A stretch of DNA of 64,000 nucleotides from Listeria_A hofi (GTDB taxonomy: Bacteria; Bacillota; Bacilli; Lactobacillales; Listeriaceae), in assembly GCF_963575615.1 (NCBI RefSeq), contig NZ_CAUYTL010000004.1, positions 1 through 64,000 on the forward strand, written 5' to 3'. This document shows, piece after piece, positions 46,289 through 55,586 of this stretch (within the stretch, counting starts at the first letter, position 1; each line of letters starts with the position of its first letter). The position numbers and the translations under genes were made by a program. The notes below the pieces were generated by a model, which did no database searches, was not told the DNA's origin, and saw only the letters and a list, made by a program, of their open reading frames with translations.

Positions 46289-47516
46289 ATTTTGGGTCAT
46301 TACATCGCAAGTCTACAAACGCCGTGTCAAAACAAAATCATTCTTAGTTTCCCTACTGCTTCCACTACTTATCGGTGCAGCTATCTTTGCACTGCCAAAA
46401 ATCATCGACTACTTCGGTGGCAGTGATGAACCAACAAAAATCGCCGTCATCTCCGAAAATCCAGCTTTTTCAGCCGCTATCTCCGCAGATAAAGCTAATT
46501 TTAAAGTCGATAAAAAAATAGAAACCGAGAAAAATGCAAAAAAATCACTGACAGCCGGTGATATCGAAGGATTCGTGACGATTACATCGCTTGATAATGA
46601 AGTGAAAGCCGTCTATACATCCGAAGAAACAGCAGGAAACACTCTCATCGCAGCGCTTCAAAACGATATAACAAGTGTCACGCTCCAACAAAAAATCAAA
46701 GAATATAACATTACAGAAAAACAGTTAGCAAGTCTCACCACCCCAGTCCCAGTAACAAATGAATTACTATCTAATGATCAGCTAACGAACAGCCAAAAAG
46801 AAGCGATGAGCGCAGCCATTTTGATGCTTACCCTCGTTATTTTTATCTTCGTAATGAGTTATGCAAGCATCGTCGCAGCAGAAATTGCAAATGAAAAAGG
46901 CACACGAATCATGGAAATTATTTTATCTAGCGTCTCGTCAACTACCCACTTGATGGCGAAATTGACCGCGATTCTACTTATGCTTCTGACACAAATCGCC
47001 TTTTATGGTATCTGTATCGCTATTGTCATGATTGGTGGAAAAAACACCGAGATGATTCAAAACATACTGCACCAGCTGGCTCAATTTCCAACGTACTATC
47101 TCATTCTAAATATTTTATTCGTTGTCTTTGGCTTGCTTCTCTATATTTTGCTATCAGCAGTTATTGGCTCTATGGCACCAAATGTTGAAACCGTGTCCCA
47201 ATTCATGTATCCGATGACAATGCTCGCAATTATTGGCTACTGGGGATCTATCGCAGCCGCTAATGCACCGAATAATATGCTGGTCATCATCGGTTCCTAT
47301 GTCCCAACTTTCTCGCCGATGATGATGCTTGCCCGAATGGACCTGCTTGCCGTCAACGCGACTGGTATTTTCATTTCACTCGGGATTCTTGTCATAACGA
47401 ACGCCCTAGCATTTTGGCTAGCAATCCGACTTTACCGTGGCAACGTACTACTATACACGAACGATGGCCTGTTCAAAACTTGGAAAACATCCTTAAAATA
47501 TGCGAAACGAGACTAG
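46281..47516 (+). CDS. NatB-like ABC-2 permease
   Basis: A 411-aa permease with one membrane segment at about 20-40, a long extracytoplasmic loop and a cluster of five or six helices from about 185 on (contains NEKGTRIMEIILSS, typical of this family). The ATG at 46281 has AGGTGA upstream. Works with the preceding ATPase. Confidence 0.85.
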   Translation: MSKFWVITSQVYKRRVKTKSFLVSLLLPLLIGAAIFALPKIIDYFGGSDEPTKIAVISENPAFSAAISADKANFKVDKKIETEKNAKKSLTAGDIEGFVTITSLDNEVKAVYTSEETAGNTLIAALQNDITSVTLQQKIKEYNITEKQLASLTTPVPVTNELLSNDQLTNSQKEAMSAAILMLTLVIFIFVMSYASIVAAEIANEKGTRIMEIILSSVSSTTHLMAKLTAILLMLLTQIAFYGICIAIVMIGGKNTEMIQNILHQLAQFPTYYLILNILFVVFGLLLYILLSAVIGSMAPNVETVSQFMYPMTMLAIIGYWGSIAAANAPNNMLVIIGSYVPTFSPMMMLARMDLLAVNATGIFISLGILVITNALAFWLAIRLYRGNVLLYTNDGLFKTWKTSLKYAKRD

Positions 47517-47531
47517 AAAAGAGGTTTTATA

Positions 47532-48005
47532 ATGCTTATCAGAAAATCAACAAAAAACGATGCTGCGGGAATGATAGAGCTCGAGCATCTCGTCTGGACA
47601 CCAGGAACAACACCAGGAGACACCCATTACGCAACAGAATCCGAATACTTATTAAAAAACCCACCTGAATCAAAAGTAGTTGCTGAAATCGATGGGAAAA
47701 TTGCCGGTATTCTAGGCTTCCACTCTCCCATCCCACTAAAAAGTAACGAACATGTTTGGATGCTAGATATCGCCGTACATCCCGATTTTCAAAAACATGG
47801 CGTCGGTTCTGCACTTATGCAAGAACTATATCGTATTGCCAAAGCAGAAAATAAGAAAAAAATATCCTTACGCGTGCTGTCGACAAACGAAAAAGCAATT
47901 CAATTCTATCAGAAACATGGTTTTGAAAAAGAAGGCCATCTCCGCAACGAATTTATTATCGATGGTAACTATGTAGATGATATTTTCATGGCCGTCTTCC
48001 TGTAG
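47532..48005 (+). CDS. GNAT acetyltransferase
   Basis: A 157-aa single-domain N-acetyltransferase. Acetyl-CoA loop VHPDFQKHGVGSALM at about 77-91 and the C-terminal FYQKHGFEKEG signature. It follows natB by 15 bases with an AGAGG ribosome site, so it is probably in the same operon. The acceptor is unknown. Confidence 0.85.
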   Translation: MLIRKSTKNDAAGMIELEHLVWTPGTTPGDTHYATESEYLLKNPPESKVVAEIDGKIAGILGFHSPIPLKSNEHVWMLDIAVHPDFQKHGVGSALMQELYRIAKAENKKKISLRVLSTNEKAIQFYQKHGFEKEGHLRNEFIIDGNYVDDIFMAVFL

Positions 48006-48083
48006 AATTAGTTACTTTAGATTTATTAAAAAATCTTATTTTACCATTATTGTATATCTAATATATCATTTTACACTATTTAT

Positions 48084-48109
48084 GTTTTAACTTTATAAAA
48101 AACGGCTAA
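48084..48109 (+). promoter_or_regulatory. Possible SigB promoter
   Basis: GTTTTA and GGCTAA are separated by 14 bases, close to the general-stress consensus (GTTTAA, 12-15 bases, GGGTAA) with one mismatch in the -10 box. It sits 33 bases before the decayed CsbD-like ORF, a family often under SigB. Confidence 0.4.
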
Positions 48110-48141
48110 TGTATAGTATCAAAACGATAGAAGGTGATTGG

Positions 48142-48290
48142 GTGACAGAATCGCACAGGCTGAAATATAAGCTTATAGGTGAAATGGACAAATTAGCCAC
48201 ACAAGCCAAAGGTCAGTTTAGTAAGTTAACCAATGACGTTGTCGGAGTAGCCCGTATTTAAGAAGGATATTTGAACCGTAGTAAGAAATT
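48142..48290 (+). pseudogene. Probable decayed CsbD-like stress gene
   Basis: A GTG at 48142 behind AAGGTGATT opens a 39-codon frame with the pattern GEMDKLATQAKGQFSKLTND, like the CsbD repeat (G..DE.KG.AKE..GKLT.D). It stops at TAA 48259-48261. The same frame after the stop reads EGYLNRSKKF, matching the continuation of the family (EG.L...KGK). This suggests a gene broken by a nonsense change. The match is short and was judged by eye. Confidence 0.4.
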
Positions 48291-48834
48291 CGATTATCCA
48301 ACGATTATTGTTTGCACAAGTTATTCGTATCTCACTTTTCCCTATTCTCGTTAACGAAAGCGATATTTGTTTTTAATGAATATCGTGCGAGTAATCTATA
48401 TGTTTTGTCTCACTTTGAGTGCATATAGATGTATGGATAGAGATACCATAACTTTGCTATAGTCGGATATCGTCTGGTGAAGGAAGTTTTTAAGTAACTG
48501 GCTAGTCTTGCGAGAGCTTGAGGAAGACCGCCGTAATTGAAGGTCGCGTCAAGAGTTTTACCCACTCGTTTAAGGCAAGGAATGCGGAATCTCGATACGT
48601 CGCTCCAACTATATCGACCTCACTTTTTGATATAGCTAGCGAAAAAGTTTCGTATTCAATTATTGAATTCTAGAAATAACATTATGGTAGTCATATCTAC
48701 TAGTCCAAAGTTGTCTAGTAAATATCTGGATTTTCCATTCAATCTACCGCTTATTTTTAGATATTCTATCGTATTTCGATTTATTTAAACCAGTTACTCA
48801 GACAAATTCCGGCACATCACGAGGAAAGAGGATG
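48291..48834. other. Unexplained intergenic region (about 540 bases)
   Basis: No convincing open frame. It holds local dyads: CTATATG/CATATAG around 48395-48428, GTCTT/AAGAC at 48506-48530, TATATC/GATATA at 48620-48645, and the palindrome ATTCAAT-T-ATTGAAT near 48654-48670. It could be a decayed gene or an uncharacterised RNA; the sequence alone does not decide. Confidence 0.4.
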
Positions 48835-48880
48835 AATAGGTTATGATGCTTTTATAGCTCATTCCTACTTCATCCTCTTT
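48835..48880. terminator. Terminator after PTS-like permease
   Basis: AAAGAGGATGAA and TTCATCCTCTTT are exact complements followed by a T run, directly past the stop of the minus-strand permease. Confidence 0.85.
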
Positions 48881-48882
48881 TT

Positions 48883-49899
48883 TTATTCTAATTCTACTCG
48901 TAAATCGCCGTTTCGCAACCAAGAAGATCGCAATAAGAATGGTCTAGCTATAAGTGCAATCACTGCTGGTATGACAACCGCGACAAGTAAGAAAGCAGCG
49001 AATGATAACCAACCATAATTTGCAATCAAGAAAAGTGGTGCAACAAAGGCACATAGTCCGAGCCCCGCAACCTCAGCAGATGCCTGCAAATGAAAGATCA
49101 GGACGCCAATTGGGCTTGCAATCACCGCTGAAATAAGTGGCACAATCATCACCGCAGGACGCTTAATAATGTTTGGCGTCTGTAATTTCGGCGTACAAAT
49201 CAATTGTGCAAAAAATGCTCCCCAATTATTATCTCTAAATCCAAGCACCGCAAAGGATACAAACTGCACCGAGCAGCCAATCAAAGCTGCCGCACTCGCT
49301 GTCGGGTCAAGCTGCAGGGCAATTGCTAATGCTGCAGAAGACGCTGGGCTTAAAATCAAAATCGCAAAAATGAGTGAGATTACCATTGATGACAAAATCG
49401 GCGAACCGTCCACAAGCGATGTAATCCCGCCACTCACCGATGTCAAAACGGGCGCCATGATTTTAGAAAATAAAAGTCCACTTATCCCCCCTGAAAGCAA
49501 TGCCGCAGCAGGAATTAAAATCATATCAAAATTTGTCTTCCCAGTTACGCGTTTTCCAACCCAAACCGCAACAATGACAGCCAAGATAGACCCAATCGGC
49601 TCACCGCCAATAATCGCAAACCCACCATTTTCTAAAGCTAAGATGGCGCCTCCACCAATAACAGACGCAGCTGCTGCACTAATCACAACAAGTGTATTAG
49701 CGCCAAGACATATCGCAATTCCAACGCCTAGCCCAGGAATCAGCAATAATTTACCGACTGCTCCAATTTCTGTTAGCCACGTAAAGCCTGCCATCTGTCC
49801 AATCGTTTGTAATAATAAACCCATTCCAAGTGTTACTAAAACCGCATTTGCAATCCCCATTGATGCCTTATAAGAGCGGTCTACAATATAATCCTTCAT
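48883..49899 (-). CDS. PTS EIIC-type membrane protein (PTS_EIIC_2 family)
   Basis: A 338-aa very hydrophobic protein with about ten membrane segments, rich in Gly/Ala, matching the standalone EIIC_2 family (landmarks GEPIGSILAVIVAVW and SGGISGLLFSKIMAPVL). No EIIA or EIIB gene is beside it, so transport mechanism and sugar are unknown. A weak hairpin with a T run lies in its leader (49980-50014). Confidence 0.75.
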   Translation of the reverse strand: MKDYIVDRSYKASMGIANAVLVTLGMGLLLQTIGQMAGFTWLTEIGAVGKLLLIPGLGVGIAICLGANTLVVISAAAASVIGGGAILALENGGFAIIGGEPIGSILAVIVAVWVGKRVTGKTNFDMILIPAAALLSGGISGLLFSKIMAPVLTSVSGGITSLVDGSPILSSMVISLIFAILILSPASSAALAIALQLDPTASAAALIGCSVQFVSFAVLGFRDNNWGAFFAQLICTPKLQTPNIIKRPAVMIVPLISAVIASPIGVLIFHLQASAEVAGLGLCAFVAPLFLIANYGWLSFAAFLLVAVVIPAVIALIARPFLLRSSWLRNGDLRVELE

Positions 49900-50169
49900 A
49901 CTTTATCCCCTTTTCTCACTTAATCCTCTCTATCTTAGCGATAATAGGACTAAAGAGCAAGAAAAGTTTTACTTACTAAACAAAAAAAGAGCTGAAATGA
50001 ATAAAACAGCTTTAAACACTGTAAAAACGCCCATTATAATAGAAACAAGCGAACTAACGTTCAATATCTAGTTTAGTCTATTAAATATTCATGATATATC
50101 AAAAGTCACTTAATCTTTCTTGAATTTTTCTGTATAATGGAGATATTACATATAGAAAGGAGTTTTTTC

Positions 50170-50349
50170 ATGAAACTTATCGGCTTAATTCTGCTTATTT
50201 TAGGCATCGTTGGTATTGGCGTATCCTTTAGCATCGTTGGGATCATTGGCTTTATCGTTTGTTTAGCCTCCCTTGTCCTGTTCATACTTGGTATCTTGTT
50301 CATGATTCGTTCTAAGAGAAAAAATAAACGCTCCTATTCATATAGATAA
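50170..50349 (+). CDS. Small two-helix membrane protein (59 aa)
   Basis: The ATG at 50170 follows AAAGGAG by 6 bases. The product is nearly all Ile/Leu/Gly/Val with two membrane helices (about 3-23 and 27-47) and a basic tail (RSKRKNKR). No family recognised; typical of small stress or membrane-stabilising proteins. A strong terminator follows directly. Confidence 0.75.
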   Translation: MKLIGLILLILGIVGIGVSFSIVGIIGFIVCLASLVLFILGILFMIRSKRKNKRSYSYR

Positions 50350-50352
50350 TAT

Positions 50353-50389
50353 AAAAAGTAGCGATCCGCCAATCGGATCGCTACTTTTT
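50353..50389. terminator. Bidirectional terminator
   Basis: AAAAAGTAGCGATCCG and CGGATCGCTACTTTTT are exact complements with a 5-base loop, between the convergent small membrane protein and the MreB-like gene. Confidence 0.9.
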
Positions 50390-51401
50390 ATCGTGCCGTT
50401 ACTTTTTCAACATTAATTAATTTATCTAAATGCTCTGCTGCCATGCTCGTTCCAAGTGCTACAGATTCGAACGGGGCTGGAGCCAAATGAACCGGCACTA
50501 GTATTTGATCATGTAACCAATCCTGTAAACCTTCTAACAACGATCCGCCACCAGTCAACATCAAGCCACTTGCACGGATATTTCCACTCAATTCAGGCGG
50601 GCTTGTTTCTAATGTTGATTGAACCACACCTAGAATACGCTTCAAAAACTCATCAATTTCTTCTTGGAACTCAGTCGATGGAACTTTAATCGTAATTGGA
50701 AAGCCAGTAACTAAATCGCGTCCCTCAATCTCAATCATCTTCTTTTCGAGCGATGTGTCACAATGTAGTTGCCATTTGACTTGTTCCGCAGTTTCTAAGC
50801 CAATTAAAACATTATGCTTATTACGAACCAATTGCGCAATATCACGATCAAGCTCATCTCCTGATTTACGCACCGTTGCACTCGTGACAATACCTCCATA
50901 CGAAACAAGCGACGTCGATATTTTTCCAGCGCCGATGTCTACAATCACATTAGCAATCGGTTTCTCAAACGGTAATCCAGCGCCTATCGTTGCTGCGAGA
51001 GATCCTTCTATAAAATGAAGCGATTTGACACCGAGGGAAAACAAAATGTCTCCAATCGCTTGACGTTCAATATTCGTAGCACCAGGAAGCAGTGAAACAA
51101 TCAAATCCATTTGTTTAAAACGCTTACCAGTAACCGCAACAACGCGACTTTCCACTTTCTGCATTAATCGTAATGTCATATCAAAGTCAGCAATAATACC
51201 GCCTTGTAATGGGCTGAGCACCACAATCGATTCCGGTGTTTTCTCTGCTAGTTCTTTCGCTTCATGGCCAATTTCTAAAACTTTATTTTTCCTCATATCG
51301 TATGCTAAAACTGTAGGCTCATGAAAAATCATTTTCTCCATGTCTGAGTAGATACTAATATTAGCCGTGCCAATATCAATACCAATTGTAACTTTCCCCA
51401 T
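50388..51401 (-). CDS. MreB/Mbl-like actin homolog
   Basis: A 337-aa bacterial actin. Phosphate-1 motif IGIDIGTANIS (5-15), connect and phosphate-2 motif VDIGAGKISTS (about 158-168), and adenosine motif LTGGGSLLEG near residue 285. It lacks the surrounding mreCD genes, so it is probably an extra paralog (MreBH/Mbl type) guiding lateral-wall synthesis on the inner membrane. Confidence 0.8.
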   Translation of the reverse strand: MGKVTIGIDIGTANISIYSDMEKMIFHEPTVLAYDMRKNKVLEIGHEAKELAEKTPESIVVLSPLQGGIIADFDMTLRLMQKVESRVVAVTGKRFKQMDLIVSLLPGATNIERQAIGDILFSLGVKSLHFIEGSLAATIGAGLPFEKPIANVIVDIGAGKISTSLVSYGGIVTSATVRKSGDELDRDIAQLVRNKHNVLIGLETAEQVKWQLHCDTSLEKKMIEIEGRDLVTGFPITIKVPSTEFQEEIDEFLKRILGVVQSTLETSPPELSGNIRASGLMLTGGGSLLEGLQDWLHDQILVPVHLAPAPFESVALGTSMAAEHLDKLINVEKVTAR

Positions 51402-51538
51402 ATTTCTTTTCCCACTTTCCTAAATGTTGATTTTCAGATTCGCCTCATCGTCTATAGCTATCCTCTTCTAGTATATCAGGTCTAAAAAATATAATCCATG
51501 ACGAAGCCGTGAACTTTTTGAAAAAAGTGTAATAAAAA

Positions 51539-51576
51539 GAAGCAAAACACACCTATTTAATTAGATATGTTTTGCT
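51539..51576 (-). terminator. Terminator at the mazG-like 3' end
   Basis: AGCAAAACA and TGTTTTGCT are exact complements that span the stop codon; a T run follows on the minus strand. It ends the mtl-mazG unit. Confidence 0.65.
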
Positions 51577-51863
51577 GGGTATTTTAATGCATTTTTAGTT
51601 AGCTTTTCTTTTACAATTGTTTCAACATCGGCATCCATAGCATCAGCCATCTGAATTGCATAAATGAAAACGTCCGCTAATTCCTCTAAAATTTCCGTAC
51701 GTTTGGCGCTAACAGCCTCTTTGCTAGTCTTCCATTGAAAGCATTCCAACAGTTCATTAGCCTCAAGTGTGAGCGATAAAGCCAAATCTTTTTGCAAATT
51801 GTATTGTCCTTCCCAGCCACGCTCCTCAATAAACTGACGGATAGCTTGCTTTAATTGCTCCAT
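51561..51863 (-). CDS. MazG-like nucleotide pyrophosphohydrolase
   Basis: A 100-aa all-helical MazG/RS21-C6-type protein. The metal-binding EANELLE and E.LEELADV motifs (E-x3-E and E-x2-D type) at about 38-44 and 59-66 are visible. The family hydrolyses non-canonical dNTPs. The ATG at 51863 follows a perfect AAGGAGG. It is 44 bases after mtlD, same strand. Confidence 0.85.
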   Translation of the reverse strand: MEQLKQAIRQFIEERGWEGQYNLQKDLALSLTLEANELLECFQWKTSKEAVSAKRTEILEELADVFIYAIQMADAMDADVETIVKEKLTKNALKYPAKHI

Positions 51864-51907
51864 TGTTGCTACCTCCTTTTTTAAAGAGCGTAACATATAT
51901 TACTACA

Positions 51908-53053
51908 TCAAGCTAATTTTAAATAGGAATCTTTTACTTTCTCAAATAGCTTCGAGTAACTTTCAATCCCAGTTACATCAGCAATTGCTTTTTCAAGTCC
52001 TACTGCTGCAACGAGTGCTTGTAACTCAACAGACTCCGTATCATCTGGATCATTAAAACGTAAAGCTGCGGCAATCGCATCAGCAAGTGCTTTCGGCGTT
52101 TCGTTAAAGGCCTCAACAAACTGACGTGCTGGCTGAACAAAGCGATCATTTGGTCCTAATTTACGCATTGGTGAGCGACCAACACGCGATACATAATCCG
52201 AGATGTAAGGATTTTTGAATCTTTCAATAATTTTGTCAATATATGCTTGATGTTCCTTATGCACAAAATCAAATTTCTTCTCTAGCAAAGCACCTGTCTC
52301 CTCGAGTGCGCTACGAACGGCGAATAATACTTTTTCATTATGAATAGCGGCTTCAATGGAATCGATATTTTTCATGTGCCCGATATAAGCAGTAACAGCA
52401 TGTCCCGTATTAACCGTAAACAATTTTCGCTCAATATATGGGGTTAAGTCAGCCACATACGTGATTCCAGGAACTTCTGGTGGAGCAACTTTAATCGCGC
52501 TTTCTTCCACAACCCACTCATAAAATGGCTCCACTAGAACCGTTAGCGGATCATCATGCGTTTGATTAGGAACAATCCGATCAACTGCGGCATTTGGAAA
52601 TGATATAAATTCATCCGCGTATTTTTTCTCAGCGTCCGTTAATTCAGCGTAAACACTAGCTTGAAGTGACTCAGAGGCACCAATCATATTCTCGCACGCC
52701 ATCACAATTAGCGGTTTTTGGATTGCTATTCTCGCTTTAATTGCAGCGACTAGCATTTTCGCAATAAACGGCAAAATCGTTGGACCAACCGCTGTCGTCA
52801 CAAGCTCCGTTTCCAAAATAGCAGCAATCACCTGCTCCGGATTTTTCTGACTATTAATCGCGCTCACATCGGTAATCAAATCCACCTGCTGTGAATCATC
52901 GGCTAAAATCACATTATACTGCTTCTTCTCGTTTAGAGCATCTACAATCGTTTCATTCACATCTACAAACGTGACATGATATTTTGCTTCATGTAGCAAC
53001 TGCCCAATAAATCCACGCCCAATATTCCCAGCACCAAAATGTACTGCAATCAT
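51908..53053 (-). CDS. mtlD: Mannitol-1-phosphate 5-dehydrogenase
   Basis: A 381-aa long-chain polyol dehydrogenase that oxidises mannitol-1-phosphate to fructose-6-phosphate with NAD+. The Rossmann motif FGAGNIGRGFIG is at 6-17 and the MACENMIGAS segment is present. The start overlaps mtlF by 4 bases. Last of the four mtl genes. Confidence 0.95.
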   Translation of the reverse strand: MIAVHFGAGNIGRGFIGQLLHEAKYHVTFVDVNETIVDALNEKKQYNVILADDSQQVDLITDVSAINSQKNPEQVIAAILETELVTTAVGPTILPFIAKMLVAAIKARIAIQKPLIVMACENMIGASESLQASVYAELTDAEKKYADEFISFPNAAVDRIVPNQTHDDPLTVLVEPFYEWVVEESAIKVAPPEVPGITYVADLTPYIERKLFTVNTGHAVTAYIGHMKNIDSIEAAIHNEKVLFAVRSALEETGALLEKKFDFVHKEHQAYIDKIIERFKNPYISDYVSRVGRSPMRKLGPNDRFVQPARQFVEAFNETPKALADAIAAALRFNDPDDTESVELQALVAAVGLEKAIADVTGIESYSKLFEKVKDSYLKLA

Positions 53054-53484
53054 GCGCTTTCGCTCCCCTCAAAGAAATCTATAATCTCTTGCTTCGTCTC
53101 AGCTGCAACGATTTGCGCTACATTCTCTTCTTCCGAGCAGACAATCGCGATGCTACTCAGCAAATCCATATGCTCCCCGTCTGCACCGGCAATTCCTATC
53201 AAAACTTTCACCTCATTGCCATCAAATGAAACACCATCTGGCACCTGTAAAATAACGATTCCCGAATTTTTAATCATGTCTCTCGAATCATCCGTACCGT
53301 GGGGAATCGCTACCATATTCCCAATAAACGTTGTCGTCAAAGCGTCCCGTTCTTTCATCTTCTCAATATAAGGCGTATCCACATATCCCTGATCCACTAG
53401 CAGTTGCCCCGCTGCGGTAATCGCCTCTTCCTTCGTACTAAAGGTTTGTTTCAAAGCAATATCCTGACTATTCAATGCTACCAT
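53050..53484 (-). CDS. mtlF: Mannitol-specific PTS EIIA
   Basis: A 144-aa EIIA of the mannitol/fructose class. The phosphorylated His lies in VAIPHGTDDS at about residue 63. It takes phosphate from HPr and passes it to the MtlA EIIB domain. GAGGAGG precedes the ATG; it follows mtlR by one base. Confidence 0.95.
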   Translation of the reverse strand: MVALNSQDIALKQTFSTKEEAITAAGQLLVDQGYVDTPYIEKMKERDALTTTFIGNMVAIPHGTDDSRDMIKNSGIVILQVPDGVSFDGNEVKVLIGIAGADGEHMDLLSSIAIVCSEEENVAQIVAAETKQEIIDFFEGSESA

Positions 53485-53485
53485 C

Positions 53486-55570
53486 CTATTTCCTCCTCAT
53501 ATCATATAAAAACTCATTCAATTTCCGAATTATAAAAGCTGTGATTTCAGTACCATTTCCCGATTCCAATAATCGCGTTGTCTCTATGCTCTCAACTGCC
53601 ATTGCACTAATAAAACTCATCACTTCAAGTCCTTGCGGTGCCAATTTTTCCGGTGCCAGCAAAACAAGTAAAGTTGTCGCCGCTACATTTCCGCCACCCA
53701 TCGCCGGCACATCGACCGCATCCTGCAACGAAAAAATCTGGAAAACCGGCTGATGTACAAACTCGTTTCGAACATGAAACAAAGCAAGACGCGTCTCGGG
53801 AATCCCAAAACCGCTCCATTTTTCCCGTTCTAACAACGAACGCAACAATATCTCCACTTGAATTTCTCGCTCCTGCGCAAACATTGCCATACAAACTGCT
53901 CGCAATGTGTCTTCCAAATCGTGCTGTGTATCTTCCATTTTCACAACCTGAAATCCCTTCAAAATCGCCAAAATCGTGTTCATATATTCCTGCTCATTTT
54001 CCAACTGATGCACTGCTTCAAGTAAAGTCATTCGTTCTTCTTGCTCTCTGGTCTCCTTCTGGGGCACAAACATTTCCTTTTGCTTCAAAAAAACCTCAAT
54101 CTTCGAAATTTCTCGATCTGTCAGCATTGGGCTCACCAAGAAATATTCGAAATCAACTTTCCCCAAATCAATCGTTGAAACAATAACATCAAAATGCTGT
54201 GTATTACGATGATTCAAGATTTCAAACAACGACACATTTTGCAAATCCTTGAGCTGTGGTAACGCCTGTTTCAAGCGTGTCGCTAGCATCTTAGACGTCC
54301 CAATACCGCTCGAACAAACGACTAATCCAGAAAATACCTGATGCTCATTTTTCTGCAACAACGCTGCTCCGAAATGCAGAACCAAATAACCAATTTCCTC
54401 ATCCGGAACATCCGATTGCTGATAAATCTCACGAAACGCCACACGTACAATTTTGAAAAGTGACGGATAGTCATGCTTTATCGTCTTAATCAAAGGGTTA
54501 TGAATGCGCATATTTTGATCCAACCTACGCAACGCAGGTCGCAAATGTGCAGTCAATCCGCTGAGCAATGCTTCTTCCTGAAAAGAACTACCAAGCTCTT
54601 TCTCCACTTTTGAAATAAGCCGCTTTGCAATCGTTACCGCCTGTACATTCTCGTTCCCAGAGAAGATCCCCGTCTCGTCTTGTGCTTTAGCCCCACGAAT
54701 ATGTGTCGTCACATAAAACGCTTCACCATCTGGCACAACAAACGCTTCCATATCCAAACAAGCAGCTAGTAATTCTTTCGCCACTGTAAATTCTGGAAAA
54801 TCACGAAAATATGCTTGTTCCGATTTCATCTCTTGCAGATAATTCCCACTGATCATGCGCTCCACTGAAATCGAAATATGCACAATAAGTGTCAAATACG
54901 CCTCATCTGTTATTTCATAAGCCAAATCCTTACGCCAAGCTCGAATATTTTCTTCCACTTTTTGAATCAGTGCATGATCAATGACATTCAGTAAGCGCTC
55001 ATCCGCCAATATTTCCAGCTCATCTTGCTTCTGCCTCTGGAACAATTGGAACAGTGAATTTTTCGAACCCGTCATCGCAATTAAATCACTTAGTAACGCT
55101 CGTTTTGTGGCTTCTTCTGCAATCAATTTGACACCATAACCACGTTTTCGCTCAATCTCCGCGCGCCCAATCAATTCTTCTTCTAGCTTTGTCAAATCGC
55201 TACTCACCGTTGATATCGTCACATTCAAATCATTTGCCAACACAATCAATTTCACCGGCTCATTTTCTTTCAGTAACGTTTTCAAAATAAAGTGCTGCCG
55301 CTCCATTGGTGTAAATTCATTGTAAGAAAGGTCAAGTAGCTGCCATTTGAAATCTTGACGACTAGACTCCGATCCAAACACCGAAATTTTGGCATCTTTA
55401 CGCTCCAAAGCTAGCTGATATGAACCCAAAACAGCCTCCACTTCCTTCAAATCCCGCCTAATCGTCCGCTCACTAACATCCATATATTCCGCCAAGTCCG
55501 CTGTTGCTACCGGTTCATGGCTCATTAAAAGCTGCTCCAATATAAGTCTCGTCCTTGCCGAAATATACAT
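53486..55570 (-). CDS. mtlR: MtlR PTS-regulated activator
   Basis: A 694-aa activator. N-terminal HTH domains (about 1-100), two PRDs (about 190-400, with His motifs LIVHIS and LTAHLRP / LVLHFG), an EIIB-Gat-like domain with Cys in LVVCSSGIGTS (about 411), and a C-terminal EIIA-like domain. It senses PTS phosphorylation and activates the mtl promoter. It lies between mtlA and mtlF, the same order as in Geobacillus. Confidence 0.95.
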   Translation of the reverse strand: MYISARTRLILEQLLMSHEPVATADLAEYMDVSERTIRRDLKEVEAVLGSYQLALERKDAKISVFGSESSRQDFKWQLLDLSYNEFTPMERQHFILKTLLKENEPVKLIVLANDLNVTISTVSSDLTKLEEELIGRAEIERKRGYGVKLIAEEATKRALLSDLIAMTGSKNSLFQLFQRQKQDELEILADERLLNVIDHALIQKVEENIRAWRKDLAYEITDEAYLTLIVHISISVERMISGNYLQEMKSEQAYFRDFPEFTVAKELLAACLDMEAFVVPDGEAFYVTTHIRGAKAQDETGIFSGNENVQAVTIAKRLISKVEKELGSSFQEEALLSGLTAHLRPALRRLDQNMRIHNPLIKTIKHDYPSLFKIVRVAFREIYQQSDVPDEEIGYLVLHFGAALLQKNEHQVFSGLVVCSSGIGTSKMLATRLKQALPQLKDLQNVSLFEILNHRNTQHFDVIVSTIDLGKVDFEYFLVSPMLTDREISKIEVFLKQKEMFVPQKETREQEERMTLLEAVHQLENEQEYMNTILAILKGFQVVKMEDTQHDLEDTLRAVCMAMFAQEREIQVEILLRSLLEREKWSGFGIPETRLALFHVRNEFVHQPVFQIFSLQDAVDVPAMGGGNVAATTLLVLLAPEKLAPQGLEVMSFISAMAVESIETTRLLESGNGTEITAFIIRKLNEFLYDMRRK

Positions 55571-55586
55571 CTAAAAATTCCTCCAG

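Noticed and set aside
49980..50014. Terminator-like hairpin in the EIIC gene leader
   Set aside because: The stem is short and mismatched; too weak to claim attenuation.
53638..54186. Antisense open frame (182 codons) within mtlR
   Set aside because: mtlR has clear domains over this span; the antisense product is Pro/Ser-rich with no motifs.
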